Positions 34,701-49,470 of a DNA stretch of 64,000 bases are shown here, piece by piece. The notes beneath the pieces were generated by a model. It searched no databases and was not told the origin of the DNA. It saw nothing but the letters and a program-made list of their open reading frames with translations. Location of the stretch: contig OZ038526.1 in the NCBI GenBank assembly GCA_964036665.1, forward strand, positions 15,066,001 to 15,130,000, written 5' to 3'. The translations under genes were made by a program, and so were the position numbers. This stretch comes from Gordius sp. MW1. Its lineage: Eukaryota > Nematomorpha > Gordioida > Gordea > Gordiidae. Position 1 is the first letter of the stretch. Each line of letters begins with the position of its first letter.

Positions 34701-34870
34701 ATTTTTTTCGATTCTATGTGAAAGAGCATGAAAAAATATATAAAAGTAAGCCAATTTGAGAATCCTATTATCCTCGATTCACTTCCGAAAAGAGGTTTTA
34801 AGCTGCGAGAACTATCATTTTTACAAAAGACAACGTTTTATTGTTGCGATTAGTTTGTTGTATCGCAACG
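31760..34870. repeat. Higher-order repeat, 3 monomers (1,035 bp), three copies
   Basis: The marker GAATAAGGTTC has its AAGG at 31901, 32936 and 33971, exactly 1,035 bp apart each time. The TTAGTATGTTGTATC variant follows each. The third copy is more diverged at its end (for example GTGAAAGTGAAAAATAT near 34380). Confidence 0.85.
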
Positions 34871-37506
34871 TGAGTGCTTAATTTTTGAAAACTGCTCTAT
34901 GCGATCATGATTTCAAAGTAATAGTTTTTAGATTCTGATAAATTTTTACTTGGGATCATAGAAACCACGTCTGAAAACGACAACTTTCATCGGATGAATA
35001 CGGTTCAAAGAAAAATATGTGAAAGATTTTGAGGTTAAAATATTTATTTTTTTCGATTCTATGTGAAAGAGCATGAAATAATATATAAAAGTAATCCAAT
35101 TTGAGAATCCTATTATCCTCGATTGACTTCCGAAAAGAGGTTTTAAGCTGCGAGAACTATCATTTTTACAAAAGACAACGTTTTATTGTTGCGATTAGTT
35201 TGTTGTATCGCAACGTGAGTGCTTAATTTTTGAAAACTGCTCTATGCGATCATGATTTCAAAGTAATAGTTTTTAGATTCTGATAAATTTTTACTTGGGA
35301 TCATAGAAACCACGTCTGAAAACGACAACTTTCATCGGATGAATAAGGTTCAAAGAAAAATATGTGGAAAATTTTGAGATAAAAATATTTATTTTTTTCG
35401 ATTCTATGTGAAAGAGCATGAAAAAATATATAAAAGTAAGCCAATTTGAGAATCCTATTATCCTCGATTGACTTCCGAAAAGAGGTTTTAAGCTGCGAGA
35501 ACTATCATTTTTACAAAAGACAACGTTTTATTGTTGCGATTAGTTTGTTGTATCGCAACGTGAGTGCTTAATTTTTGAAAACTGCTCTATGCGATCATGA
35601 TTTCAAAGTAATAGTTTTTAGATTCTGATAAATTTTTACTTGGGATCATAGAAACCACGTCTGAAAACGACAACTTTCATCGGATGAATAAGGTTCAAAG
35701 AAAAATATGTGAAAAATTTTGAGATAAAAATATTTATTTTTTTCGATTCTATGTGAAAGAGCATGAAATAATATATAAAAGTAAGCCAATTTGAGAATCC
35801 TATTATCCTCGGATGACTTCCGAAAAGAGGTTTTAAGCTGCGAGAACTATCATTTTTACAAAAGACAACGTTTTATTGTTGCGATTAGTTTGTTGTATCG
35901 CAACGTGAGTGCTTAATTTTTGAAAACTGCTCTATGCGATCATGATTTCAAAGTAATAGTTTCTAGATTCTTATAAATTTTTACTTGGGATCATAGAAAC
36001 CACGTCTGAAAACGAACTTTAATCGGAGGAATACGGTTCAAAGAAAAATATGTGAAAAATTTTGAGGTAAAAATATTTATTTTTTTCGATTCTATGTGAA
36101 AGAGCATGAAAAAATATATAAAAGTAAGCCAATTTGAGAATCCTATTATCCTCGATTGACTTCCGAAAAGAGGTTTTAAGCTGCGAGAACTATCATTTTG
36201 ACAAAAGACAACGTTTTATTGTTGCGATTAGTTTGTTGTATCGCAACGTGAGTGCTTAATTTTTGAAAACTGCTCTATGCGATCATGATTTCAAAGTAAT
36301 AGTTTTTAGATTCTGATAAATTTTTACTTGGGATCATAGAAACCACGTCTGAAAACGACAACTTTCATCGGATGAATAAGGTTCAAAGAAAAATATGTGA
36401 AAAATTTTGTGATAAAAATATTTATTTTTTTCGATTCTATGTGAAAGAGCATGAAAAAATAAATAAAAGTAAGCCAATTTCAGAATCCTATTATCCTCGA
36501 TTGACTTCCGAAAAGAGGTTTTAAGCTGCGAGAACTATCATTTTGACAAAAGACAACGTTTTATTGTTGCGATTAGTTTGTTGTATCGCAACGTGAGTGC
36601 TTATTTTTTGAAAACTGCTCTATGCGATCATGATTTCAAAGTAATAGTTTTTAGATTCTGATAAATTTTTACTTGGGATCATAGAAACCACGTCTGAAAA
36701 CGACAACTTTCATCGGATGAATACGGTTCAAAGAAAAATATGTGAAAAATTTTGAGGTAAAAATAATTTTTTTCGATTCTATGTGAAAGAGCATGAAAAA
36801 ATATATAAAAGTAAGCCAATTTGAGAATCCTATTATCCTCGATTGACTTCCGAAAAGAGGTTTTAAGCTGCGAGAACTATCATTTTGACAAAAGACAACG
36901 TTTTATTGTTGCGATAAGTTTGTTGTATCGCAACGTGAGTGCTTATTTTTTGAAAACTGCTCTATGCGATCATGATTTCAAAGTAATAGTTTTTAGATTC
37001 TGATAAATTTTTACTTGGGATCATAGAAACCACTTCTGAAAACGACAACTTTCATCGGATGAATACGGTTCAAAGAAAAATATGTGAAAAATTTTGAGGT
37101 TAAAATATTTATTTTTTCGATTCTATGTAAAAGAGCATGAAAAAATAAATAAAAGTAAGCCAATTTGAGAATCCTATTATCCTCGATTGACTTCCGAAAA
37201 GAGGTTTTAAGCTGCGAGAACTATCATTTTGACAAAAGACAACGTTTTATTGTTGCGATTAGTTTGTTGTATCGCAACGTGAGTGCTTAATTTCAAAACT
37301 GCTCTATGCGATCATGATTTCAAAGTAATAGTTTTTAGATTCTGATAAATTTTTACTTGGGATCATAGAAACCACGTCTGAAAACGACAACTTTCATCGG
37401 ATGAATACGGTTCAAAGAAAAATATGTGAAAAATTTTGAGGTAAAAATATTTATTTTTTTCGATTCTATGTGAAAGAGCATGAAAAAATATATAAAAGTA
37501 AGCCAA

Positions 37507-37616
37507 TTTGAGAATCCTATTATCCTCGATTGACTTCCGAAAAGAGGTTTTAAGCTGCGAGTTTGAGAATCCTATTATCCTCGATTGACTTCCGTAAAGA
37601 GGTTTTAAGCTGCGAG
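37507..37616. repeat. 55-bp partial duplication inside a monomer
   Basis: TTTGAGAATCCTATTATCC begins at 37507 and again at 37562. The text runs through GTTTTAAGCTGCGAG and then restarts 55 bp back, with one substitution (CCGTAAAGAGG) in the second copy. This breaks the 345 bp register once. Confidence 0.85.
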
Positions 37617-40600
37617 AACTATAATTTTGACAAAAGACAACGTTTTATTGTTGCGATTAGTTTGTTGTATCGCAACGTGAGTGCTTATTTTTTGAAAACT
37701 GCTCTATGCGATCATGATTTCAAAGTAATAGTTTTTAGATTCTGATAAATTTTTACTTGGGATCATAGAAACCACGTCTGAAAACGACAACTTTCATCGG
37801 ATGAATACGGTTCAAAGAAAAATATGTGAAAAATTTTGAGGTTAAAATATTTATTTTTTCGATTCTATGTAAAAGAGCATGAAAAAATATATAAAAGTAA
37901 GCCAATTTGAGAATCCTATTATCCTCGATTGACTTCTGAAAAGAGGTTTTAAGCTGCGAGAACTATCATTTTGACAAAAGACAACGTTTTATTGTTGCGA
38001 TTAGTTTGTTGTATCGCAACGTGAGTGCTTAATTTGAAAACTGCTCTATGCGATCATGATTTCAAAGTAATAGTTTTTAGATTCTGATAAATTTTTACTT
38101 AGGATCATAGAAACCACGTCTGAAAACGACAACTTTCATCGGATGAATACGGTTCAAAGAAAAATATGTGAAAAATTTTGAGGTAAAAATATTTATTTTT
38201 TTCGATTCTATGTGAAAGAGCATCAAAAAATATATAAGTAAGCCAATTTGAGAATCCTATTATCCTCGATTGACTTCCGAAAAGAGGTTTTAAGCTGCGA
38301 GAACTATCATTTTGACAAAAGACAACGTTTAATTGTTGCGATTAGTTTGTTGTATCACAACGTGAGTGCTTATTTTTTGAAAACTGCTCTATGCGATCAT
38401 GATTTCAAAGTAATAGTTTTTAGATTCTGATAAATTTTTACTTGGAATCATAGAAACCACGTCTGAAAACGACAATTTTCATCGGATGAATACGGTTGAA
38501 AGAAAAGTATGTGAAAAATTTTGAGGTAAAAATATTTATTTTTTTCGATTCTATGTGAAAGAGCATGAAAAAATATATAAAAGTAAGCCAATTTGAGAAT
38601 CCTATTATCCTCGATTGACTTCCGAAAAGAGGTTTTAAGCTGCGAGAACTATCATTTTGACAAAAGACAACGTTTTATTGTTGCGATTAGTTTGTTGTAT
38701 CGCAACGTGAGTGCTTAATTTTTGAAAACTGCTCTATGCGATCATGATTTCAAAGTAATAGTTTTTAGATTCTGATAAATTTTTACTTGGGATCATAGAA
38801 ACCACGTCTGAAACGACAACTTTCATCGGATGAATACGGTTCAAAGAAAAATATGTGAAAAATTTTGAGATAAAAATATTTATTTTTTTCGATTCTATGT
38901 GAAAGAGCATGAAAAAATATATAAAAGTAAGCCAATTTGAGAATCCTATTATCCTCGATTGACTTCCGAAAAGAGGTTTTAAGCTGCGAGAACTATCATT
39001 TTTACAAAAGACAACGTTTTATTGTTGCGATTAGTTTGTTGTATCGCAACGTGAGTGCTTAATTTTTGAAAACTGCTTTATGCGATCATGATTTCAAAGT
39101 AATAGTTTTTAGATTCTGATAAATTTTTACTTGGGATCATAGAAACCACGTCTAAAAACGACAACTTTAATCGGATGAATACGGTTCAAAGAAAAATATG
39201 TGAAATATTTTGAGGTAAAAATATTTATTTTTTTCGATTCTATGTGAAAGAGCATGAAAAAATATATAAAAGTAAGCCAATTTGAGAATCCTATTATCCT
39301 CGATTGACTTCCGAAAAGAGGTTTTAAGCTGCGAGAACTATCATTTTGACAAAAGAAAACATTTTATTGTTGCGATTAGTTTGTTGTATCGAAACGTAGT
39401 GCTTAATTTTTGAAAACTGCTCTATGCGATCATGACTTCAAAGTAATAGTTTTTTAATTCTGATAAATTTTTTACTTGGGATCATAGAAACCACGTCTGA
39501 AAACGACAACTTTCATCGGATGAATACGGTTCAAAGAAAAATATGTGAAAGATTTTGAGGTTAAAATATTTATTTTTTTCGATTCTATGTGAAAGAGCAT
39601 GAAAAAATATATAAAAGTAAGACAATTTGAGAATCCTATTATCCTCGATTGACTTCAGAAAAGAGGTTTTAAGCTGCGAGAACTATCATTTTTACAAAAG
39701 ACAACGTTTTATTGTTGCGATTAGTTTGTTGTATCGCAACGTGAGTGCTTAATTTTTGAAAACTGCTCTATGCGATCATGATTTCAAAGTAATAGTTTTT
39801 AGATTCTGATAAATTTTTACTTGGGATCATAGAAACCACGTCTGAAAACGACAACTTTCATCGGATGAATACGGTTCAAAGAAAAATATGTGAAAGATTT
39901 TGAGGTTATAATATTTATTGATTCTATGTGAAAGAGCATGAAAAAATATATAAAAGTAAGCCAATTTGAGAATCCTATTATCCTCGATTGACTTCCGAAA
40001 AGAGGTTTTAAGCTGCGAGAACTATCATTTTTACAAAAGACAACGTTTTATTGTTGCGATTAGTTTGTTGTATCGCAACGTGAGTGCTTAATTTTTGAAA
40101 ACTGCTCTATGCGATCATGATTTCAAAGTAATAGTTTTTAGATTCTGATAAATTTTTACTTGGAATCATAGAAACCACGTCTGAAAACGACAACTTTCAT
40201 CGGATGAATACGATTCAAAGAAAAATATGTGAAAAATTTTGAGGTAAAAATATTTATTTTTTTCGATTCTATGTGAAAGAGCATGAAAAAATATATAAAA
40301 GTAAGCCAATTTGAGAATCCTATTATCCTCGATTGACTTCCGAAAAGAGGTTTTAAGCTGCGAGAACTATCATTTTGACAAAAGACAACGTTTTATTGTT
40401 GCGATTAGTTTGTTGTATCGCAACGTGAGTTCTTAATTTGAAAACTGCTCTATGCGATCATGATTTCAAAGTAATAGTTTTTAGATTCTGATAAATTTTT
40501 ACTTGGGATCATAGAAACCACGTCTGAAAACGACAACTTTCATCGGATGAATACGGTTCAAAGAAAAATATGTGAAAAATTTTGAGGTAAAAATATTTAT

Positions 40601-40733
40601 TTTTTTCGATTCTATGTGAAAGAGCATGAAAAAATATATAAAAGTAAGCCAATTTGAGAATCCTATTATCCTCGATTGACTTCCGAAAAGATGTTTTAAG
40701 CTGCGAGAACTATCATTTTGACAAAAGACAACG

Positions 40734-42113
40734 TTTTATTGTTGCGATTAGTTTGTTGTATCGCAACGTGAGTGCTTAATTTTTGAAAACTGCTCTATGC
40801 GATCATGATTTCAAAGTAATAGTTTTTAGATTCTGATAAATTTTTACTTAAGAGCATAGAAACCACGTCTGAAAACGACAACTTTCATCGGATGAATACG
40901 GTTCAAAGAAAAATATGTGAAAAAATATGAGGTTAAAATATTTATTTTTTTCGATTCTATGTGAAAGAGCATGAAAAAATATATAAAAGTAAGCCAATTT
41001 GAGAATCCTATTATCCTCGATTGACTTCCGAAAAGAGGTTTTAAGCTGCGAGAACTATCATTTTGACAAAACACAACGTTTTATTGTTGCTATTAGTTTG
41101 TTGTATCGCAACGTGAATGCTTAATTTTTGAAAACTGCTCTATGCGATCATGATTTTAAAGTAATAGTTTTTAGATTCTGATAAATTTTTACTTGGGATC
41201 ATAGAAACCACGTCTGAAAACGACAACTTTCATCGGATGAATACGGTTCAAAGAAAAATATGTGAAAAATTTTGAGGTAAAAATATTTATTTTTTTCGAT
41301 TCTATGTGAAAGAGCATGAAAAAATATATAAAAGTAAGCCAATTTGAGAATCCTATTATCCTCGATTGACTTCCGAAAAGAGGTTTTAAGCTGCAAGAAC
41401 TATCATTTTGACAAAAGACAACGTTTTATTGTTGCGATTAGTTTGTTGTATCGCAACGTGAGTGCTTAATTTTTGAAAACTGCTCTATGCGATCATGATT
41501 TCAAAGTAATAGTTTTTAGATTCTGATAAATTTTTACTTAAGAGCATAGAAACCACGTCTGAAAACGACAACTTTCATCGGATGAATACGGTTCAAAGAA
41601 AAATATGTGAAAAAATATGAGGTTAAAATATTTATTTTTTTCGATTCTATGTGAAAGAGCATGAAAAAATATATAAAAGTAAGCCAATTTGAGAATCCTA
41701 TTATCCTCGATTGACTTCCGAAAAGAGGTTTTAAGCTGCGAGAACTATCATTTTGACAAAACACAACGTTTTATTGTTGCTATTAGTTTGTTGTATCGCA
41801 ACGTGAATGCTTAATTTTTGAAAACTGCTCTATGCGATCATGATTTTAAAGTAATAGTTTTTAGATTCTGATAAATTTTTACTTGGGATCATAGAAACCA
41901 CGTCTGAAAACGACAACTTTCATCGGATGAATACGGTTCAAAGAAAAATATGTGAAAAATTTTGAGGTAAAAATATTTATTTTTTTCGATTCTATGTGAA
42001 AGAGCATGAAAAAATATATAAAAGTAAGCCAATTTGAGAATCCTATTATCCTCGATTGACTTCCGAAAAGAGGTTTTAAGCTGCGAGAACTATCATTTTG
42101 ACAAAAGACAACG
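40734..42113. repeat. Higher-order repeat, 2 monomers (690 bp), two copies
   Basis: ACTTAAGAGCATAGAAACC occurs near 40846 and 41536, and AAAACACAACG with GTTGCTATTAG near 41068 and 41758, all offset by 690 bp. The two dimers look almost identical by eye. Confidence 0.82.
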
Positions 42114-42299
42114 TTTTATTGTTGCGATTAGTTTGTTGTATCGCAACGTGAGTGCTTAATTTTTGAAAACTGCTCTATGCGATCATGATTTCAAAGTAAT
42201 AGTTTTTAGATTCTGATAAATTTTTACTTGGGATCATAGAAACCACGTCTGAAAATGACAACTTTCATCGGATGAATACGGTTCAAAGAAAAATATGTG

Positions 42300-45200
42300 A
42301 AAGATTTTCCGTTAAAATATTTATTTTTTTCGATTCTATGTGAAAGAGCATGAAAAAATATATAAAAGTAAGCCAATTTGAGATTCCTATTATCCTCGAT
42401 TGACTTCCGAAAAAAGGTTTGAAGCTGCGAGAACTATCATTTTTACAAAAGACAACGTTTTATTGTTGCGATTAGTTTGTTGTATCGCAACGTGAGTGCT
42501 TAATTTTTGAAAACTGCTCTATGCGATTATGATTTCAAAGTAATAGTTTCTAGATTCTGATAAATTTTTACTTGGGATCATAGAAACCACGTCTGAAAAC
42601 GACAACTTTCATCGGATGAATACGGTTCAAAGAAAAATATGTTAAAAATTTTGAGGTAAAAATATTTATTTTTTTCGATTCTATGTGAAAGTGAAAAAAT
42701 ATATAAAAGTAAGCCAATTTGAGAATCCTATTATCCTAGATTGACTTCCGAAAAGAGGTTTTAAGCTGCGAGAACTATCATTTTGACAAAAGACAACGTT
42801 TTATTGTTGCGATTAGTTTGTTGTATCGCAACGTGAGTGCTTAATTTTTGAAAACTGCTCTATGCGAACATGATTTCAAAGTAATAGTTTTTAGATTCTG
42901 ATAAATTTTTACTTGGGATCATAGAAACCACGTCTGAAAACGACAACTTTCATCGGATGAATACGGTTCAAAGAAAAATATGTAAAAAATTTTGAGATAA
43001 AAATATTTATTTTTTTTGATTCTATGTGAAAGTGAAAAAATATATAAAAGTAAGCCAATTTGAGAATCCTATTATCCTAGATTGACTTCCGAAAAGAGGT
43101 TTTAAGCTGCGAGAACTATCATTTTGACAAAAGACAACGTTTTATTGTTGCGATTAGTTTGTTGTATCGCAACGTGAGTGCTTAATTTTTGAAAACTGCT
43201 CTATGCGAACATGATTTCAAAGTAATAGTTTTTAGATTCTGATAAATTTTTACCTGGGATCATAGAAACCACGTCTGAAAACGACAACTTTCATCGGATG
43301 AATACGGTTCAAAGAAAAATATGTAAAAAATTTTGAGATAAAAATATTTTTTTTTTTTGATTCTATGTGAAAGTGAAAAAATATATAAAAGTAAGCCAAT
43401 TTGAGAATCCTATTATCCTAGATTGACTTCCGAAAAGAGGTTTTAAGCTGCGAGAACTATCATTTTGACAAAAGACAACGTTTTATTGTTGCGATTAGTT
43501 TGTTGTATCGCAACGTGAGTGCTTAATTTTTGAAAACTGCTCTATGCGATCATGATTTCAAAGTAATAGTTTTTAGATTCTGATAAATTTTTACTTGGGA
43601 TCATAGAAACCACGTCTGAAAACGACAACTTTCATCGGATGAATACGGTTCAAAGAAAAATATGTAAAAATTTTGAGATAAAAATATTTATTTTTTTCGA
43701 TTCTATGTGAAAGAGCATGAAAAAATATATAAAAGTAAGCCAATTTGAGAATCCTATTATCCTCGATTGACTTCCGAAAAGAGGTTTTAAGCTGCGAAAA
43801 CTATCATTTTTACAAAAGACAATGTTTTATTGCTGCGATTAGTTTGTTGTATAGCAACGTGAGTGCTTAATTTTAGAAAACTGCTCTATGCGATCATGAT
43901 TTCAAAGTAATAGTTTTTAGATTCTGATAAATTTTTACTTGGGATCATAGAAACCACGCATGAAAACGACAACTTTCATCTGATGAATACGGTTCAAAAA
44001 AAAATATGTGAAAGATCTTGAGGTTAAAATATTAATTTTTTTCGATTCTATGTGAAAGAGCATGAAAAAATATATAAAAGTAAGCCAATTTGAGAATCCT
44101 ATTATCCTCGATTGACTTCCGAAAAAAGGTTTTAAGCTGCGAGAACTATCATTTTGCCAAAAGACAACGTTTTATTGTTGCGATTAGTTTGTTGTATCGC
44201 AACGTGAGTGCTTAATTTTTGAAAACTGCTCTATGCGATCATGATTTCAAAGTAATAGTTTTTAGATTCTGATAAATTTTTACTTGGGATCATAGAAACC
44301 ACGTCTGAAAACGACAACTTTCATCGGATGAATACGGTTCAAAGAAAAATATGTGAAAAATTTTGAGGTAAAAATATTTATTTTTTTCGATTCTATGTGA
44401 AAGAGCATGAAAAAATATATAAAAGTAAGCCAATTTGAGAATCCTATTATCCTCGATTGACTTCCGAAAAGAGGTTTTAAGCTGCGAGAACTATCATTTT
44501 GACAAAAGACAACGTTTTATTGTTGCGATTAGTTTGTTGTATCGCAACGTGAGTGCTTAATTTTTGAAAACTGCTCTATGCGATTATGATTTCAAAGTAA
44601 TAGTTTCTAGATTCTGATAAATTTTTACTTGGGATCATAGAAACCACGTCTGAAAACGACAACTTTCATCGGATGAATACGGTTCAAAGAAAAATATGTT
44701 AAAAATTTTGAGGTAAAAATATTTATTTTTTTCGATTCTATGTGAAAGTGAAAAAATATATAAAAGTAAGCCAATTTGAGAATCCTATTATCCTAGATTG
44801 ACTTCCGAAAAGAGGTTTTAAGCTGCGAGAACTATCATTTTGACAAAAGACAACGTTTTATTGTTGCGATTAGTTTGTTGTATCGCAACGTGAGTGCTTA
44901 ATTTTTGAAAACTGCTCTATGCGAACATGATTTCAAAGTAATAGTTTTTAGATTCTGATAAATTTTTACTTGGGATCATAGAAACCACGTCTGAAAACGA
45001 CAACTTTCATCGGATGAATACGGTTCAAAGAAAAATATGTAAAAATTTTGAGATAAAAATATTTATTTTTTTCGATTCTATGTGAAAGAGCATGAAAAAA
45101 TATATAAAAGTAAGCCAATTTGAGAATCCTATTATCCTCGATTGACTTCCGAAAAGAGGTTTTAAGCTGCGAAAACTATCATTTTTACAAAAGACAATGT

Positions 45201-48200
45201 TTTATTGCTGCGATTAGTTTGTTGTATAGCAACGTGAGTGCTTAATTTTAGAAAACTGCTCTATGCGATCATGATTTCAAAGTAATAGTTTTTAGATTCT
45301 GATAAATTTTTACTTGGGATCATAGAAACCACGCATGAAAACGACAACTTTCATCTGATGAATACGGTTCAAAAAAAAATATGTGAAAGATCTTGAGGTT
45401 AAAATATTAATTTTTTTCGATTCTATGTGAAAGAGCATGAAAAAATATATAAAAGTAAGCCAATTTGAGAATCCTATTATCCTCGATTGACTTCCGAAAA
45501 AAGGTTTTAAGCTGCGAGAACTATCATTTTGCCAAAAGACAACGTTTTATTGTTGCGATTAGTTTGTTGTATCGCAACGTGAGTGCTTAATTTTTGAAAA
45601 CTGCTCTATGCGATCATGATTTCAAAGTAATAGTTTTTAGATTCTGATAAATTTTTACTTGGGATCATAGAAACCACGTCTGAAAACGACAACTTTCATC
45701 GGATGAATACGGTTCAAAGAAAAATATGTGAAAAATTTTGAGGTAAAAATATTTATTTTTTTCGATTCTATGTGAAAGAGCATGAAAAAATATATAAAAG
45801 TAAGCCAATTTGAGAATCCTATTATCCTCGATTGACTTCCGAAAAGAGGTTTTAAGCTGCGAGAACTATCATTTTGACAAAAGACAACGTTTTATTGTTG
45901 CGATTAGTTTGTTGTATCGCAACGTGAGTGCTTAATTTTTGAAAACTGCTCTATGCGATCATGATTTCAAATTAATAGTTTTTAGATTCTGATAAATTTT
46001 TACTTGGGATCATAGAAACCACGTCTGAAAACGACAACTTTCATCGGATGAATACGGTTCAAAGAAAAATATGTGAAAGATTTTCCGTTAAAATATTTAT
46101 TTTTTTCGATTCTATGTGAAAGAGCATGAAAAAATATATAAAAGTAAGCCAATTTGAGAATCCTATTATCCTCGATTGACTTCCGAAAAAAGGTTTGAAG
46201 CTGCGAGAACTATCATTTTGACAAAAGACAACGTTTTATTGTTGCGATTAGTTTGTTGTATCGCAACGTGAGTGCTTAATTTTTGAAAACTGCTCTATGC
46301 GATCATGATTTCAAAGTAATAGTTTCTAGATTCTGATAAATTTTTACTTGGGATCATAGAAACCACGTCTGAAAACGACAACTTTCATCGGATGAATACG
46401 GTTCAAAGAAAAATATGTTAAAAATTTTGAGGTAAAAATATTTATTTTTTTCGATTCTATGTGAAAGTGAAAAAATATATAAAAGTAAGCCAATTTGAGA
46501 ATCCTATTATCCTAGATTGACTTCCGAAAAGAGGTTTTAAGCTGCGCGAACTATCATTTTGACAAAAGACAACGTTTTATTGTTGCGATTAGTTTGTTGT
46601 ATCGCAACGTGAGTGCTTAATTTTTGAAAACTGCTCTATGCGATCACGATTTCAAAGTAATAGTTTTTAGATTCTGATAAATTTTTACTTGGGATCATAG
46701 AAACCACGTCTGAAAACGACAACTTTCATCGGATGAATACGGTTCAAAGAAAAATATGTAAAAAATTTTGAGATAAAAATATTTATTTTTTTTGATTCTA
46801 TGTGAAAGTGAAAAAATATATAAAAGTAAGCCAATTTGAGAATCTTATTATCCTAGATTGACTTCCGAAAAGAGGTTTTAAGCTGCGAGAACTATCATTT
46901 TGACAAAAGACAACGTTTTATTGTTGCGATTAGTTTGTTGTATCGCAACGTGAGTGCTTAATTTTTGAAAACTGCTCTATGCGATCATGATTTCAAAGTA
47001 ATAGTTTTTTTCTGATAAATTTTTACTTGGGATCATAGAAACCACGTCTGAAAACGACAACTTTCATCGGATGAATACGGTTCAAAGAAAAATATGTAAA
47101 AAATTTTGAGATAAAAATATTTATTTTTTTTGATTCTATGTGAAAGTGAAAAAATATATAAAAGTAAGCCCATTTGAGAATCCTATTATCCTCGATTGAC
47201 TTCCGAAAAGAGGTTTTAAGCTGCGAGAACTATCATTTTGACAAAAGACAACGTTTTATTGTTGCGATTAGTTTGTTGTATCGCAACGTGAGTGCTTAAT
47301 TTTTGAAAACTGCTCTATGCGATCATGATTTCAAAGTAATAGTTTTTAGATTCTGATAAATTTTTACTTGGGATCATAGAAACCACGTCTGAAAACGACA
47401 ACTTTCATCGGATGAATACGGTTCAAAGAAAAATATGTAAAAATTTTGAGATAAAAATATTTATTTTTTTCGATTCTATGTGAAAGAGCATGAAAAAATA
47501 TATAAAAGTAAGCCAATTTGAGAATCCTATTATCCTCGATTGACTTCCGAAAAGAGGTTTTAAGCTGCGAAAACTATCATTTTTACAAAAGACAATGTTT
47601 TATTGCTGCGATTAGTTTGTTGTATAGCAACGTGAGTGCTTAATTTTAGAAAACTGCTATATGCGATCATGATTTCAAAGTAATAGTTTTTAGATTATGA
47701 TAAATTTTTACTTGGGATCATAGAAACCACGCATGAAAACGACAACTTTCATCTGATGAATACGGTTCAAAAAAAAATATGTGAAAGATCTTGAGGTTAA
47801 AATATTAATTTTTTTCGATTCTATGTGAAAGAGCATGAAAAAATATATAAAAGTAAGCCAATTTGAGAATCCTATTATCCTCGATTGACTTCCGAAAAAA
47901 GGTTTTAAGCTGCGAGAACTATCATTTTGCCAAAAGACAACGTTTTATTGTTGCGATTAGTTTGTTGTATCGCAACGTGAGTGCTTAATTTTTGAAAACT
48001 GCTCTATGCGATCATGATTTCAAAGTAATAGTTTTTAGATTCTGATAAATTTTTACTTGGGATCATAGAAACCACGTCTGAAAACGACAACTTTCATCGG
48101 ATGAATACGGTTCAAAGAAAAATATGTGAAAAATTTTGAGGTAAAAATATTTATTTTTTTCGATTCTATGTGAAAGAGCATGAAAAAATATATAAAAGTA

Positions 48201-49470
48201 AGCCAATTTGAGAATCCTATTATCCTCGATTGACTTCCGAAAAGAGGTTTTAAGCTGCGAGAACTATCATTTTGACAAAAGACAACGTTTTATTGTTGCG
48301 ATTAGTTTGTTGTATCGCAACGTGAGTGCTTAATTTTTGAAAACTGCTCTATGCGATCATGATTTCAAATTAATAGTTTTTAGATTCTGATAAATTTTTA
48401 CTTGGGATCATAGAAACCACGTCTGAAAACGACAACTTTCATCGGATGAATACGGTTCAAAGAAAAATATGTGAAAGATTTTCCGTTAAAATATTTATTT
48501 TTTTCGATTCTATGTGAAAGAGCATGAAAAAATATATAAAAGTAAGCCAATTTGAGAATCCTATTATCCTCGATTGACTTCCGAAAAAAGGTTTGAAGCT
48601 GCGAGAACTATCATTTTGACAAAAGACAACGTTTTATTGTTGCGATTAGTTTGTTGTATCGCAACGTGAGTGCTTAATTTTTGAAAACTGCTCTATGCGA
48701 TCATGATTTCAAAGTAATAGTTTCTAGATTCTGATAAATTTTTACTTGGGATCATAGAAACCACGTCTGAAAACGACAACTTTCATCGGATGAATACGGT
48801 TCAAAGAAAAATATGTTAAAAATTTTGAGGTAAAAATATTTATTTTTTTCGATTCTATGTGAAAGTCAAAAAATATATAAAAGTAAGCCAATTTGAGAAT
48901 CCTATTATCCTAGATTGACTTCCGAAAAGAGGTTTTAAGCTGCGCGAACTATCATTTTGACAAAAGACAACGTTTTATTGTTGCGATTAGTTTGTTGTAT
49001 CGCAACGTGAGTGCTTAATTTTTGAAAACTGCTCTATGCGATCACGATTTCAAAGTAATAGTTTTTAGATTCTGATAAATTTTTACTTGGGATCATAGAA
49101 ACCACGTCTGAAAACGACAACTTTCATCGGATGAATACGGTTCAAAGAAAAATATGTAAAAAATTTTGAGATAAAAATATTTATTTTTTTTGATTCTATG
49201 TGAAAGTGAAAAAATATATAAAAGTAAGCCAATTTGAGAATCTTATTATCCTAGATTGACTTCCGAAAAGAGGTTTTAAGCTGCGAGAACTATCATTTTG
49301 ACAAAAGACAACGTTTTATTGTTGCGATTAGTTTGTTGTATCGCAACGTGAGTGCTTAATTTTTGAAAACTGCTCTATGCGATCATGATTTCAAAGTAAT
49401 AGTTTTTTTCTGATAAATTTTTACTTGGGATCATAGAAACCACGTCTGAAAACGACAACTTTCATCGGAT
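42300..49470. repeat. Higher-order repeats with offsets 1,375 and 2,398 bp
   Basis: The marker TAATTTTAGAAAAC lies at 43868, 45243 and 47641 (steps of 1,375 and 2,398). AAGATTTTCCGTTAAAA lies at 42301, 46077 and 48475 (the last step is 2,398). The 2,398 bp unit is seven monomers. Shortened monomers with GAAAGTGAAAAAAT in place of GAAAGAGCATGAAAAAAT are frequent here. Confidence 0.8.

Noticed and set aside
9163..41764. Minus-strand frames of 60-88 codons rich in Phe/Ile (for example at 9163, 9507, 15056, 20378, 40844, 41534)
   Set aside because: They span the satellite monomer in the opposite direction, begin and end at chance positions and recur only with the repeat. The hydrophobic composition follows from AT-rich sequence.
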